This document shows, piece after piece, positions 15,969 to 24,293 of a DNA stretch of 64,000 nt. The notes under the pieces are model-generated. The model was given only the letters and a program-made list of their open reading frames with translations. It ran no database searches and was not told the origin of the DNA. This DNA is from Chlorobium sp. (GTDB lineage: Bacteria > Bacteroidota > Chlorobiia > Chlorobiales > Chlorobiaceae): the NCBI GenBank assembly GCA_028282595.1, contig JANQHQ010000020.1:31956-95955 (forward strand), in the 5' to 3' direction. Numbering within the stretch: position 1 is the first letter of the stretch; each line of letters opens with the position of its first letter. Both the position numbers and the translations under genes were made by a program.

Positions 15969-16132
15969 AACTGTTCATTTAGTGAACCCGCCTCCGGTCG
16001 GGGACCCGGTGAAACAGGCCCGACTCTGCGGTTCACGGGGCTTTTCAGCCGGAGGAACCGGAAGAATGACGGGGAAACGAATCTATCCTTAAATATACGA
16101 TTTTCCGCCGAAAAGTACGCCGGAAGCACAGA

Positions 16133-17053
16133 TCAACGGACAGGCAAGCCGGACGAGGTTTGCGTTTCCGGCATGTAGAGAAACAGCCTGAATTTCTTTT
16201 TCGCTCCTTCGTTGCTGATGAACATGCCGAGGCGGGGACCGAATGCAAGACCTTCGGCCTGGGGATGGTCCTTGCGGTCGAGCTTCGCGGAGAAACGGAC
16301 CTTTCCGGCACCATCAACTTCCACCAGCAGCCGCGAGCGGGCGGAAAGCACGAAAAAATCGCCTGTAACGGGGTGACGCTCTATTGCGGAAGGCTTGAAC
16401 GGCTTGCCGTTTCCCGCCTTTCGCAACGTTTCGGCGTCGAGCAGGAAACGCGGCTCTTTCAGGAGAGAGAGCGTTTCAAGCGAAAATGAGAAGACCGGTT
16501 TGAAAGCTGCCGCCGCTTTCTTCCGCTTGAACAGCAGCGTCTTCAGCGAGATAGCTCCCGGATTTTCCTTGCAGGCAAGCAGCAGGGAGTTGGTGGCGGG
16601 ATCGTGGCACAACCCCTCGACGTCGTACAGGTCGTTCAGAAAGGTTTCATGTCTGACCGCCTCGACCAGGGAACCGTCTTCGCCCTCCGCGAAAGCGTAG
16701 ATGACCCCCGAGCTCGTCACCATGTAGAACCGCCCGCCGACAAAGGCGATATCCTCGAAATCGGCCGCGACCGGATCGTTTCCGAACCATCGTCTCTCGT
16801 ATATCGAAAAGCGCTTGATGATATCCCCCGACCGCGGATCGAGCTCGTAGACCGTTCCCCTTTCATCGTCATGCGCGAAGAGCCGGCCGGCGTCATCGAA
16901 GGTGATCCCCGAGATCTCGGCAAGTTCGGCCGGAAGCTTCATCCTGGCGTCCGGACGGCGAAGATCGTATCGCCCGAGAAGCGGACGGTCCGCCTGAAGG
17001 TTCGCGCACGGAAAAAGCAGCACGACAAGGAGAAAAAGCGATCTGACAGTCAT
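16133..17053 (-). CDS. SdiA-regulated/YjiK-like beta-propeller protein
   Basis: A 306-residue exported protein. The start at 17053 (MTVRSLFLLVVLLFPCANLQA) gives a proper signal peptide; an in-frame extension overlapping the next gene is rejected. The body contains repeated blade-like units such as EISGITFDDAGRLFAHDDE, DFEDIAFVGGRFYMVTSSG, YDVEGLCHDPATNSLLLACK and QAEGLAFGPRLGMFISNEG. The E(I/G)SG-L-F repeats are typical of the SdiA-regulated domain family of calcium-binding propellers in the envelope. No enzymatic function is established for the family. It lies 164 bp upstream of the kinase-like Omp85 gene and 82 bp downstream of the metallophosphoesterase, all on one strand. Confidence 0.75.
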   Translation of the reverse strand: MTVRSLFLLVVLLFPCANLQADRPLLGRYDLRRPDARMKLPAELAEISGITFDDAGRLFAHDDERGTVYELDPRSGDIIKRFSIYERRWFGNDPVAADFEDIAFVGGRFYMVTSSGVIYAFAEGEDGSLVEAVRHETFLNDLYDVEGLCHDPATNSLLLACKENPGAISLKTLLFKRKKAAAAFKPVFSFSLETLSLLKEPRFLLDAETLRKAGNGKPFKPSAIERHPVTGDFFVLSARSRLLVEVDGAGKVRFSAKLDRKDHPQAEGLAFGPRLGMFISNEGAKKKFRLFLYMPETQTSSGLPVR

Positions 17054-17135
17054 CGTCGAAAGAGATGTGTTGCAGTTTGCGCCGGAAGTTCGTCGATGAA
17101 ATCTACGGAAAAAAACGGATGTCGCCGGACCGCGG

Positions 17136-18209
17136 TCACGCCAGAAGGTGAAGGCGGGAGAAGACGTAATCGAGATGATCCTCGTTGAGCACGATTCTGT
17201 AGAAACCCGTCCCATCCAGCCGGACGGGACGGCTGTCGCGGTCGCTGATGAATTTACGGCTCTGCTTGCCGTTATACCAGTAGATGAGGCGGATCTTTTC
17301 CCGGTCTATTTCGAGCGCCGTGATGCCCCTCTTGCCGATCGCGCACCCTGAATTGAAAACACTCGGAATCGTCAGGTTGTTGTACACCCCGCTGCGCAGA
17401 CCGATTTTTTTCCCCTGCCTGAAACAGGAGTCGAGTTCCGCCTTGAGCAGGGTGATCCGGTCCCGGATCCGTGCCCTCTCCGGCTCCCTGGCCGTGGCGA
17501 ACGACCGGCAAAGTTCCTCGATCCTGTAGTTGAGATAGTCCACCTTCGAGAGCGACTCGAAAAGCGGGCGGTGGGTATGACCTATGATGGAGACGATCTT
17601 GGCCCTGTTCGAAAATTCGTAGATCGATTTTTCAATCGCGAACCTCCGTCGGCTGTTATAGGCTATCGAAAAATTCCTGATCCCGAACGGCTTGGCGATG
17701 TAGCGCAGAAACCAGACCACCGCCCGGCTGACGAGCGGGTAGGTTTCCCAGAGAAAAACGGATGCCTGGTGCCCGTGGAAGATCAGCAGGTCCTCTTCAT
17801 TGTAGGACAATCTGAGCGACTCGAGCAGGTACGGTTCGAGCAGATAGTTTTTCTCGTCGAGGAGCGAGACGTCGTGATTGCCGAAGGTTCTCAGAAAGAA
17901 ACCGTTCTCGTTGAAACGCAGAAAGAGCTCGTAAAGGTGGCGCCACCGCGAAACGATGGAATCCAGCGGAAACTTGAACAGTTCCTCCACATCCCCGTTG
18001 AGCACAAGGCTGTACTTTTCCGGAAGGTAGTAGTTCTTCAGGATCGACTCGACAAGACCGGCGTTGCGCCGGAACTCGTCCCTCCGCCCCCCGTTGCCCA
18101 TATGCAGGTCGCTGAGTATCAGTATTCTCGAATCGCCGTCGAGGGCGATGCGCTTCGACTTTTTCAGAAGCTTGTCGAGATGAGGATGTTTGTTGTTGTT
18201 GCTGAACAT
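17136..18209 (-). CDS. Calcineurin-like metallophosphoesterase
   Basis: A 357-residue cytoplasmic-looking protein with the five metallophosphatase motifs: ILSDLHMG (D, H), LNGDVEE (D), GNHD, IFHGH and GHTHR. The spacing is that of the UDP-2,3-diacylglucosamine pyrophosphatase (LpxH)/calcineurin-like group. The large insert between GNHD and GHTHR and a long C-terminal tail rich in Arg make it unlike standard LpxH (about 240 aa). ATG at 18209 is chosen; a TTG three codons earlier is possible. It lies 33 bp downstream of a PHP phosphoesterase gene in a probable operon. The substrate is unknown. Confidence 0.82.
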   Translation of the reverse strand: MFSNNNKHPHLDKLLKKSKRIALDGDSRILILSDLHMGNGGRRDEFRRNAGLVESILKNYYLPEKYSLVLNGDVEELFKFPLDSIVSRWRHLYELFLRFNENGFFLRTFGNHDVSLLDEKNYLLEPYLLESLRLSYNEEDLLIFHGHQASVFLWETYPLVSRAVVWFLRYIAKPFGIRNFSIAYNSRRRFAIEKSIYEFSNRAKIVSIIGHTHRPLFESLSKVDYLNYRIEELCRSFATAREPERARIRDRITLLKAELDSCFRQGKKIGLRSGVYNNLTIPSVFNSGCAIGKRGITALEIDREKIRLIYWYNGKQSRKFISDRDSRPVRLDGTGFYRIVLNEDHLDYVFSRLHLLA

Positions 18210-18242
18210 GCTTTTCAAACCATCCGCCGGAAAACACCGGTA

Positions 18243-18944
18243 TTACCTGATGCGCCCTCCCCGGTAGAGAAAAAGCGAAACCCTTTCGTTGCTCCTTATC
18301 GCCTCCTTGACCGCTTCACTGTTTTTTTCGCAACGAAGCAGGGTTTTCCAGGACAGGAGGTGTTTTTCTTCATGAAAATCTGAATTAGCGATATAGTTAA
18401 ACTTTTTCAAACCGACAACACTGAACAGATCGTCGCGGTTGGCGACCTCCCAGGCATCGAAACGTCCGGCAAGGCGTTCATGGTTCTCCCAGAGGTAGGC
18501 CGAAGGATTCTGACCCGAATGACTTCTCGGACAGGGATGGCAGGCTACCGAGACCCCCTGTTGCTTCGCGGTGTTTTCGATAATGGTTTCAACATCAGGA
18601 TCGGGCGAAATATATTCCTTTATGTCGAGACAGAGCATGTGAAAGCGCGACGTGTCGTTCGTGATCTCGACACCCGGAATCAGCAGCATGCCGTAGCGCT
18701 CCCGGGCAAACCTCGCGGCTCGCCGCAAATCATCGATATACACGGGAAAATCCTCCTCGCTCACCGCGGGAATTCTTTTCCCCTGCAATTCCGATGCTTT
18801 TGCGGTTTCACTATCGAGCACATGGTCGGTAATCGCAATGACGTCGAAGCCCGCTTCCCCGTAAAGTTCTATAACCTCTTCGACAGAGCAGCGGCCGTCG
18901 CTCCACGTGGTATGAATATGAAAATCACAGTACAGCCATTCCAT
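18243..18944 (-). CDS. PHP-domain phosphoesterase
   Basis: A 233-residue protein consisting of one PHP domain. Metal ligands follow the canonical order: HIHTTWSDG (HxH), AITDHV (D-H), PGVEITND (E), VACHPCPRS (H) and IANSDFHEE (D-x-H). Stand-alone PHP proteins of this size act as phosphoesterases on nucleotides, histidinol phosphate or sugar phosphates; this one resembles the TrpH/YciV-type group. It is the first gene of the minus-strand run PHP, metallophosphoesterase, propeller, kinase-like barrel, cyclase. All but the last two of these are hydrolase or signalling-like, which may hint at a shared nucleotide or phospho-ligand theme, though this is speculative. Confidence 0.83.
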   Translation of the reverse strand: MEWLYCDFHIHTTWSDGRCSVEEVIELYGEAGFDVIAITDHVLDSETAKASELQGKRIPAVSEEDFPVYIDDLRRAARFARERYGMLLIPGVEITNDTSRFHMLCLDIKEYISPDPDVETIIENTAKQQGVSVACHPCPRSHSGQNPSAYLWENHERLAGRFDAWEVANRDDLFSVVGLKKFNYIANSDFHEEKHLLSWKTLLRCEKNSEAVKEAIRSNERVSLFLYRGGRIR

Positions 18945-19024
18945 GGGAACAGGGACAGTGAAGAAAATAACAAAAGGGTACCTCTTAACCTGAATACTTC
19001 ATGAGATCCGAAGCGCTGTGGCGC

Positions 19025-19301
19025 AGTCACAAGTGACGTCGCGCCGGCTTCGCCGGGCGCTTGGTAACGAGAGACGACGCCTGACAAAGTCAGGCTTAGT
19101 GACGAGTTAAAAGTAATGGCACTGCAACCCTTGAGGTATTTTTCCGATCACGCTTGTCACTAAGCTCGGCGAAGCCCGAGCGACATCACTAAGCCTGACA
19201 CAGTCAGGCGTCGTTACCAAGTCCGGCAACGCCGGACGACGTCACTAAGCCCGATACCAATCGGGCGTCGTCACCAAGCGCCCGGCGAAGCCGACGCGAC
19301 G
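19025..19301. repeat. Hairpin-linker array R1 (seven hairpins)
   Basis: In the 576-bp gap between the PHP gene and trmH, hairpins lie at 19041-19060, 19079-19095, 19164-19181, 19193-19209, 19221-19237, 19249-19266 and 19278-19297. Each has a 6-8-bp GC-rich stem and a 3-6-nt loop, for example GCCTGACACAGTCAGGC. The last five start every 28 or 29 bp and are separated by 11-nt linkers GACATCACTAA, GTCGTTACCAA, GACGTCACTAA and GTCGTCACCAA. The first two are in inverted orientation (linker reads TTRGTRACGA). Between the arms lies a 50-bp block beginning AGTAATGGCACTGCAACC. Arrays R2 (43.7 kb) and R3 (60.2 kb) share hairpins, order and linkers. The rest of the gap shows no gene. Confidence 0.9.
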
Positions 19302-19520
19302 GTGCAATGTAGAAAAGAGTATGTTGCGGAAACGTGACGGCTACGTAAACAGATCGAAAAGAGTACACACCGGGGCCACGCCGCTACGGGAGGCATCGAA
19401 AAAACTTGAGAACCTTTCCCGTCTTCTTGATATTGTGAGTGTTGCGACTCCGTTACGTTGCAACCGATCCGAACGGCCGCGCGCCGGAATGGGCCGGATG
19501 CGACATGCGGAAAAAAACAA

Positions 19521-20192
19521 ATGCCAAAGATCGTGATCACTCCGGAACGATTCGCCAGAATCCGCCAGCTACTCGAACACCGCCAGCCGGACCTGACGGT
19601 GCTCATGGACAACGTCAACAAACCGCACAATCTTTCGGCCATCGTCAGAAGCTGCGACGCCGTGGGCATAGAAACCGTTCACGCCGTTTCGCAAGACAAA
19701 ATCATACGCAACCGGCAGAGCGCAGCCAGAGGTTCCGACAAATGGGTCCGTCTGCGGTTGCACGACGGCACAAAGGACGCCGTCGGGTTTCTCCGGAAAC
19801 AGGGCATGCAGATTCTCGTAGCCCATGTCGGGGAGGGATCGGTCGATTTCCGGGAGATGGACTATACGGTACCGACGGCGATCGTCATGGGAGCCGAACT
19901 GCACGGACCGTCCGGCGCGGCGATCGACCGTGCGGACAGTCTGATCCACGTCCCGATGCAGGGCATGGTCGAATCGCTCAATGTCTCCGTCGCGGCGGCC
20001 GTCATTCTCTTCGAGGCCCAGCGGCAGAGAATGGACGCAGGCTTGTACGACAAACCCGGCTTCCCGGAATCCTACCTGAAACGGCGCCTTTTCGAACTGG
20101 CTTATCCCGTCGTCAGCAAAAAGCTCTCCGAACAGGGCCTCGACTATCCGGAACTCGACGCCGGGGGCAGAATCGTCCGGCATCGCCGCTGA
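19521..20192 (+). CDS. trmH: tRNA (guanosine(18)-2'-O)-methyltransferase TrmH
   Basis: A 223-residue SPOUT-class enzyme that methylates the ribose of G18 in tRNA D-loops with S-adenosylmethionine. The knotted-fold motifs are clear: motif 1 DNVNKPHNLSAIVRSCDAVG (with the catalytic Arg), motif 2 IVMGAELHGPS, and motif 3 VPMQGMVESLNVSVAAAVIL. The C-terminal extension with basic residues fits TrmH rather than TrmL or RlmB. Start at 19521 (MPKIVITPERFARI) is used; earlier in-frame sequence is not conserved-looking. It is a single gene downstream of the repeat array R1. Confidence 0.92.
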   Translation: MPKIVITPERFARIRQLLEHRQPDLTVLMDNVNKPHNLSAIVRSCDAVGIETVHAVSQDKIIRNRQSAARGSDKWVRLRLHDGTKDAVGFLRKQGMQILVAHVGEGSVDFREMDYTVPTAIVMGAELHGPSGAAIDRADSLIHVPMQGMVESLNVSVAAAVILFEAQRQRMDAGLYDKPGFPESYLKRRLFELAYPVVSKKLSEQGLDYPELDAGGRIVRHRR

Positions 20193-20214
20193 ACGAAGCT
20201 CCGCCGGAGACTGA

Positions 20215-20616
20215 TCAGCGATTCCGGGAACGTGCCTCCCCCACGCTTTCCTCCCGGCAACTCACCGGCTCTCCTCCGGTAATGAAACAGCGATAGGTTC
20301 CCGACCCCTTCCGGGAAGCGAGATGGCGGTGCAGCGCCTGGAGCAGATCGTCGATCTCCCTCAGAAGGTGCCTGTGCTCGAAGGCGAGGGCCAGCAGAAA
20401 AAGAGGGAAGGTTATATGCTCGCGGCGAAGTTTCTTCAGGACGTTTCCCATCGCCCTGACCATGTGGGGAAACCGGTGCGAACGGGTTTTCTCCTCCTCG
20501 AATCTCTCGCGGGAACGCTCTTCGGGTTTGTAGTCGCAAGAGAAGTGGAAGTCCCCGTCTTCCACCCATTCGATGGCTATCCTGTAGGGAACGACCCTTT
20601 CATGCTCTTCCGACAT
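20215..20616 (-). CDS. Hypothetical protein
   Basis: A 133-residue soluble protein I do not recognise. It begins MSEEHERVVPYRIAIEWVED, which could be a beta-strand start, and contains a long charged helical segment (KPEERSRERFEEEKTRSHRF) followed by a more hydrophobic helix (HITFPLFLLALAFEHRHLL). GGAG lies five bases before the ATG, supporting translation. The 3' end lies only 22 bp from trmH in convergent orientation. A MITE-like element (20668-20722) starts 52 bp upstream and might carry its promoter. The C-terminus is Gly/Ser/Arg-rich without a clear fold. Confidence 0.6.
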   Translation of the reverse strand: MSEEHERVVPYRIAIEWVEDGDFHFSCDYKPEERSRERFEEEKTRSHRFPHMVRAMGNVLKKLRREHITFPLFLLALAFEHRHLLREIDDLLQALHRHLASRKGSGTYRCFITGGEPVSCREESVGEARSRNR

Positions 20617-20667
20617 GGCGCTCCGGCGGCTGAAGGTGACTGGAACCCGCTTGCTGCGCGGTAATTC

Positions 20668-20722
20668 AGGGTACCGCTAAAAAGTAGCACCACCCGACGC
20701 AGCAAGTTTTTAGAGACGCCCT
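20668..20722. mobile_element. MITE-like element (55 bp)
   Basis: AGGGTACCGCTAAAAAGT at the left and its inverted partner AGTTTTTAGAGACGCCCT at the right bound a 19-bp interior. Both ends differ by two bases from the consensus GGGCACCTCTAAAAA shared with 10742-10767 and 52239-52371. There is no coding capacity, so any movement would need a transposase elsewhere in the genome. Confidence 0.55.
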
Positions 20723-20885
20723 TCAGTATAGCGAGAACACGGCTCATATCCCGCCCTCCCGTGTTACACTTCTGCAAACTGACGGGGCTCCCGGACGGAA
20801 ATCCGAACGAAACCGGACCTGCTGGACTCACCCGTTTTTCGTAACTTGCCATCCGAAAAACCGTTCGTCCGGCAACCTGCAGAAC

Positions 20886-21866
20886 ATGTCGCTCATGGTG
20901 AACCCCGCACTATTCCGCATTGCAGTCCTCTCGCTTTTTCTTGCGGCGGCCTGCGGGGTTCTCTTACATGGGTCCCTCCATGCGGCCGACAACCGGTCCC
21001 CGACAAAGAGTGTTCCCGCAACACAACCTTTGCGCCTCGTCCCTTCCGGAAAGGTCCATCCGGCAGCCGGAACCGAAATTTCCGGCCTGGCGAAAAGTCC
21101 ATCCGGACGGAGCATCTATTGGGCAGTAAACGATTCGGGCAACCCCCCGGAGCTCATACCGATAAACGTCCGAGGCGAAATCCTTTCGAACTCCGGACGG
21201 GGCATCAGGGTCCCCCTGGCGGTCAATATCGACTGGGAGTCCCTCGCCGCCGACGATTCGGGCCGTCTCTACATTTTCGACGTCGGTAACAATTTCAGTC
21301 GCAGGAAGGTGCTCCAGGTCTACATCGTGGAGGAACCCGGAACGGCGGCTGCAATAACGACCCGCCCGCGGGTACTGCAGATTCGCTACCCGGAAAGCAA
21401 CCGTGCGCAGAAGCTGATTCACGACTGCGAAGCCGCATTCGTTTTCAACGGCGCACTCTACTTCCTGAGCAAACGACTGAGCGATGCGACCACGGTACTC
21501 TACAGCCTCGACGCTCCGAATCCCGGAAAGGTCAACACGCTCACTCCCAGGGACAGCTTTCCTGTCGGCGGCTACGTGACGGGAGCGGACATATCGCCGG
21601 ACGGGCGCGTTCTGGCCGTTTTGACCTACAGAACCCTGTGGCTGTTTTACGATTTCACGGACGACGATTTTTTCGGAGGGGAGAGCAAAGCGATACCCCT
21701 TGAAGGGGGCGGGCAGATCGAATCGATCGCGTTTACCGGAAACCGTAGCGTGATGCTGGTCAATGAAACACGCAACGAAGTGTTTTCGATCGATTTCGAT
21801 CTGCCGACGGACAGGTCAGCCCGGGGGCCGGTCATTTCTCCTCGTCGGCAAGCAGCTTATCGATGA
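20886..21866 (+). CDS. Exported beta-propeller protein
   Basis: A 326-residue exported protein with signal peptide (MVNPALFRIAVLSLFLAAACG from the internal Met at 20895, or three codons earlier). The body has propeller-like repeats: EISGLAKSPSGRSIYWAVND, DWESLAADDSGRLYIFDVGN, DCEAAFVFNGALYFLSKRLS, GYVTGADISPDGRVLAVLTY and IESIAFTGNRSVMLVNE. The ISGL/SIAF units resemble the SdiA-regulated/phytase-like propellers, as does the protein at 16133-17053. The pair may be paralogues. No catalytic residues can be identified. Its 3' end overlaps an antisense small gene by 35 bp. Confidence 0.7.
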   Translation: MSLMVNPALFRIAVLSLFLAAACGVLLHGSLHAADNRSPTKSVPATQPLRLVPSGKVHPAAGTEISGLAKSPSGRSIYWAVNDSGNPPELIPINVRGEILSNSGRGIRVPLAVNIDWESLAADDSGRLYIFDVGNNFSRRKVLQVYIVEEPGTAAAITTRPRVLQIRYPESNRAQKLIHDCEAAFVFNGALYFLSKRLSDATTVLYSLDAPNPGKVNTLTPRDSFPVGGYVTGADISPDGRVLAVLTYRTLWLFYDFTDDDFFGGESKAIPLEGGGQIESIAFTGNRSVMLVNETRNEVFSIDFDLPTDRSARGPVISPRRQAAYR

Positions 21867-22050
21867 TCTCGATCCCCTTTTCGAAAACCAGTATGTCTTC
21901 ATGAAGCGCGTCGAGAATATCGTCGATCCTCTGACGCTTGCCGTCCTTCAGGGCGGTCCGGGAATTCTTGTCGGCTCTCAGCACCCCGACGGTTCTCTGC
22001 AAAACCGCCAGTTCGCATTTGAGCTTTTTCACGTTATTCTCAAGCACCAT
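21832..22050 (-). CDS. Small coiled-coil protein
   Basis: A 72-residue protein with an excellent ribosome-binding site (GAGGAGGAACTC ATG). The sequence from MVLENNVKKLKCELAVL to the end is almost entirely helical with heptad-like Leu/Val/Ile spacing, so it is probably a dimeric or trimeric coiled coil. A longer in-frame start 11 codons earlier is less likely. No domain is recognised. The end overlaps the 3' end of the exported propeller gene in opposite orientation by 35 bp, so the two transcripts would be complementary there. Confidence 0.6.
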   Translation of the reverse strand: MVLENNVKKLKCELAVLQRTVGVLRADKNSRTALKDGKRQRIDDILDALHEDILVFEKGIEIIDKLLADEEK

Positions 22051-22389
22051 GAGTTCCTCCTCTTTTCTGGATTGCCGATACACGTCACTGATTTACGTGC
22101 AAATTGCATACCAACCCTCCCGGAAGAAGAACAAGGAGGAAAAAGAGGTGCTGGCGGGAAAGAAAAATGAGACGCCGTTCCCCATCGACGGACACCTGTA
22201 GCGAAACCGCACACTCTCCGAACACCGAAGATACGGCTCACCCCCGATCCCTCCCGAAACCCGTTCGCGCCTGCGCGGGTTGTTTCGCTATCGGCAGTGT
22301 CATATATTTATTTATAATGATATCCTGCGGAGTATTCCGTCCGCATGGAGTGCAATGTATGTAACAACACGATTATCCTCCCCCTCCCC
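22051..22389. other. Intergenic region with promoter-like and hairpin sequence
   Basis: 339 bp between divergent genes. It contains an imperfect hairpin AACCCG...CGGGTT at about 22257-22282 flanked by GAAA/TTTC, and an AT-rich stretch around 22302-22325 that is a plausible promoter for the response regulator. No credible coding sequence or further repeat was seen. Confidence 0.5.
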
Positions 22390-23871
22390 ATGGATAAGAA
22401 ACGTGAAAAGCAGAACGTCCTGATAGCGGATGACAGCGCCGTGATGAGAACGCTCATCAGCCACGTCATCAAAAAACAGGGCTTCAACGTTCTTGCGGCG
22501 CCTGACGGCGACGCCTGCATTCATATGCTCAACTCGGAAAAGATCGACCTGCTGCTGCTCGACATCAACATGCCCGGCAAAGACGGTATGGAAGTGCTTT
22601 CCTATCTCAACGCCAACGATATCGCGCTTCCGGTCATCATGATCACGGCATCGGACGATATCAGCCAGGCGGTCAAATGCATCAAGATGGGAGCCTATGA
22701 ATACCTCACCAAGCCGGTGGACAACGACCGGCTTGAAATAACGGTAAAAAACGCCCTTTCGGAATCGAGTCTGAAAAAACGGGTGGAGCTGCTTGAGAAG
22801 GAGCTGAAGCAGAAGGATATCTTCCGCCGCATTTTCGGCGAAAGCCCGTCGGTCAAACAGTGCATCGAACAGGCGATGCAGGTCATGGAGACCGACGTCA
22901 ACGTCCTTCTCATCGGCGAAAGCGGCACGGGCAAGGAGCTCTTCGCCCAGGCTATCCACGAAGGCAGCCGGAGGAAAAACGGACCTTTCGTGACCATCAA
23001 CTGCGCCGCCATCACCAACGAGCTCTCCGACAGCCTGCTTTTCGGACACGTCAAGGGTTCATTTACCGGCGCCAACAGCGACCATACCGGCTTTTTCGAG
23101 CAGGCCGACGGAGGCACCATCTTTCTCGACGAGATCGGGGACATGAGCCTCGAGATCCAGGCCAAGGTACTGCGCGTGCTCCAGGAGAAGAAAATCCGGC
23201 GTGTCGGGGAAAAAAAGGAGAGGGCTGTCGATTTCAGGGTTGTTTCGGCAACGCACAAGGACTTTTCAAACGCCATCCGCACGGGAAAATTCCGCGCCGA
23301 CCTCTACTACCGGCTCGAGGAGTACCCACTCTACATTCCCCCGCTCCGGGAGCGCAGGGAGGACATCGCCCTCCTGGCGAACCACTTTCTCGAAAGTTTC
23401 TGCACGGCAAACAACATAGAGCCGCTTGCGTTCAGTCCGCAGATCCTGCAGAAACTCAAGGAGTACGACTGGCCGGGAAACATCCGCGAGCTTCAGAACA
23501 TGGTCAGAAGGGCTGCAATCAACCGGGAAGGCGACGAAATCGTCAGCCTGCCGAGATTCTTCCACGGGGGCCCGTCCGGCGAATCTCCGTTGAGGGAAAC
23601 TCCGGAACACGAGAGTATTCCGGCGCCGGAACCACCGCCCTCCACAATCCCTTCCGGCGAACCTGCGCGCGGGAATAACGAGGCCGACTCGAAGGAGTTC
23701 CTGCTGAAAAACGCCGAACTGCAGGCGATCAGGAAAGCTTACGAGGTGACCGGAGGCAACCAGACGCGGGCGGCGAAAATGCTGGGCATCAGCCGCTCCT
23801 CGCTGTACAGAAAACTCAAGAAGTACGGCATAGAAAAAAGCCTGTCTCTGTCGGTACCGGACGGATTCTGA
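22390..23871 (+). CDS. Sigma-54-dependent response regulator (NtrC family)
   Basis: A 493-residue three-domain regulator. The receiver (1-125) has the acidic pair D14/D15, phospho-acceptor Asp58 (LLLLDINMPG) and Lys in TKPVDN. The AAA+ domain has Walker A GESGTGKE, the sigma-54 contact loop written GSFTGA rather than GAFTGA, Walker B GGTIFLDEIGD and the RELQNMVRRA second-region motif. A Pro-rich linker precedes a Fis-type helix-turn-helix ending NQTRAAKMLGISRSSLYRKL. Start at 22390 is the first Met with receiver homology. No histidine kinase is adjacent, so it is an orphan; the nearest downstream gene is a Nudix hydrolase 11 bp away. Its target genes are not indicated by the window. Confidence 0.94.
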   Translation: MDKKREKQNVLIADDSAVMRTLISHVIKKQGFNVLAAPDGDACIHMLNSEKIDLLLLDINMPGKDGMEVLSYLNANDIALPVIMITASDDISQAVKCIKMGAYEYLTKPVDNDRLEITVKNALSESSLKKRVELLEKELKQKDIFRRIFGESPSVKQCIEQAMQVMETDVNVLLIGESGTGKELFAQAIHEGSRRKNGPFVTINCAAITNELSDSLLFGHVKGSFTGANSDHTGFFEQADGGTIFLDEIGDMSLEIQAKVLRVLQEKKIRRVGEKKERAVDFRVVSATHKDFSNAIRTGKFRADLYYRLEEYPLYIPPLRERREDIALLANHFLESFCTANNIEPLAFSPQILQKLKEYDWPGNIRELQNMVRRAAINREGDEIVSLPRFFHGGPSGESPLRETPEHESIPAPEPPPSTIPSGEPARGNNEADSKEFLLKNAELQAIRKAYEVTGGNQTRAAKMLGISRSSLYRKLKKYGIEKSLSLSVPDGF

Positions 23872-23882
23872 AACGCCTGCCG

Positions 23883-24281
23883 ATGAAACACAGGGGCGCG
23901 AGCATCATTTTTTCCGATACCGACGGGCGGGTACTGCTGCTCCTGAGGGACGATCTCCCCCACATACCCTACCCCAACATGTGGGATCTTCCCGGAGGAC
24001 ATATCGAACCGGACGAAACTCCCCTGGAATGCATCCGGAGGGAGATGATGGAGGAGCTTGGCGTGGATATCGGGACGCCCGGGCTCGCCGCCATCTACGC
24101 ATTCAGGGACCGCTACGAATACGTCTTCACCGCACGCGCAACGTTCACGATCTCCGATATAGACCTCCGGGAAGGACAGATGCTCCGGTGGTTCACGAAG
24201 CAGCAGGCCGCGGAAACCGAACTCGCATACGGATTCAACCGGGTTCTTTCGGATTACTTCGGCAAAAAGGCCGGCCGCTGA
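23883..24281 (+). CDS. Nudix hydrolase
   Basis: A 132-residue enzyme whose Nudix box is complete: GGHIEPDETPLECIRREMMEELGVD fits GX5EX7REUXEEXGU. Nudix proteins of this size hydrolyse nucleoside diphosphate derivatives such as oxidised dNTPs, NADH or ADP-ribose; the specificity cannot be read from this sequence. It starts 11 bp after the sigma-54 regulator stop, so it is probably in the same transcript, and it ends 12 bp from the convergent trxB. Confidence 0.9.
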   Translation: MKHRGASIIFSDTDGRVLLLLRDDLPHIPYPNMWDLPGGHIEPDETPLECIRREMMEELGVDIGTPGLAAIYAFRDRYEYVFTARATFTISDIDLREGQMLRWFTKQQAAETELAYGFNRVLSDYFGKKAGR

Positions 24282-24293
24282 CCGACCGGGGGC

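Noticed and set aside
19160..19300. CRISPR array
   Set aside because: Repeats are 11 nt, spacers are palindromic and only 16-20 nt, the same spacers recur at other loci, and no cas genes are nearby.
22104..22364. An 86-residue plus-strand open frame before the response regulator
   Set aside because: No ribosome-binding site, Arg/Pro-rich composition and it crosses the probable promoter and hairpin region.
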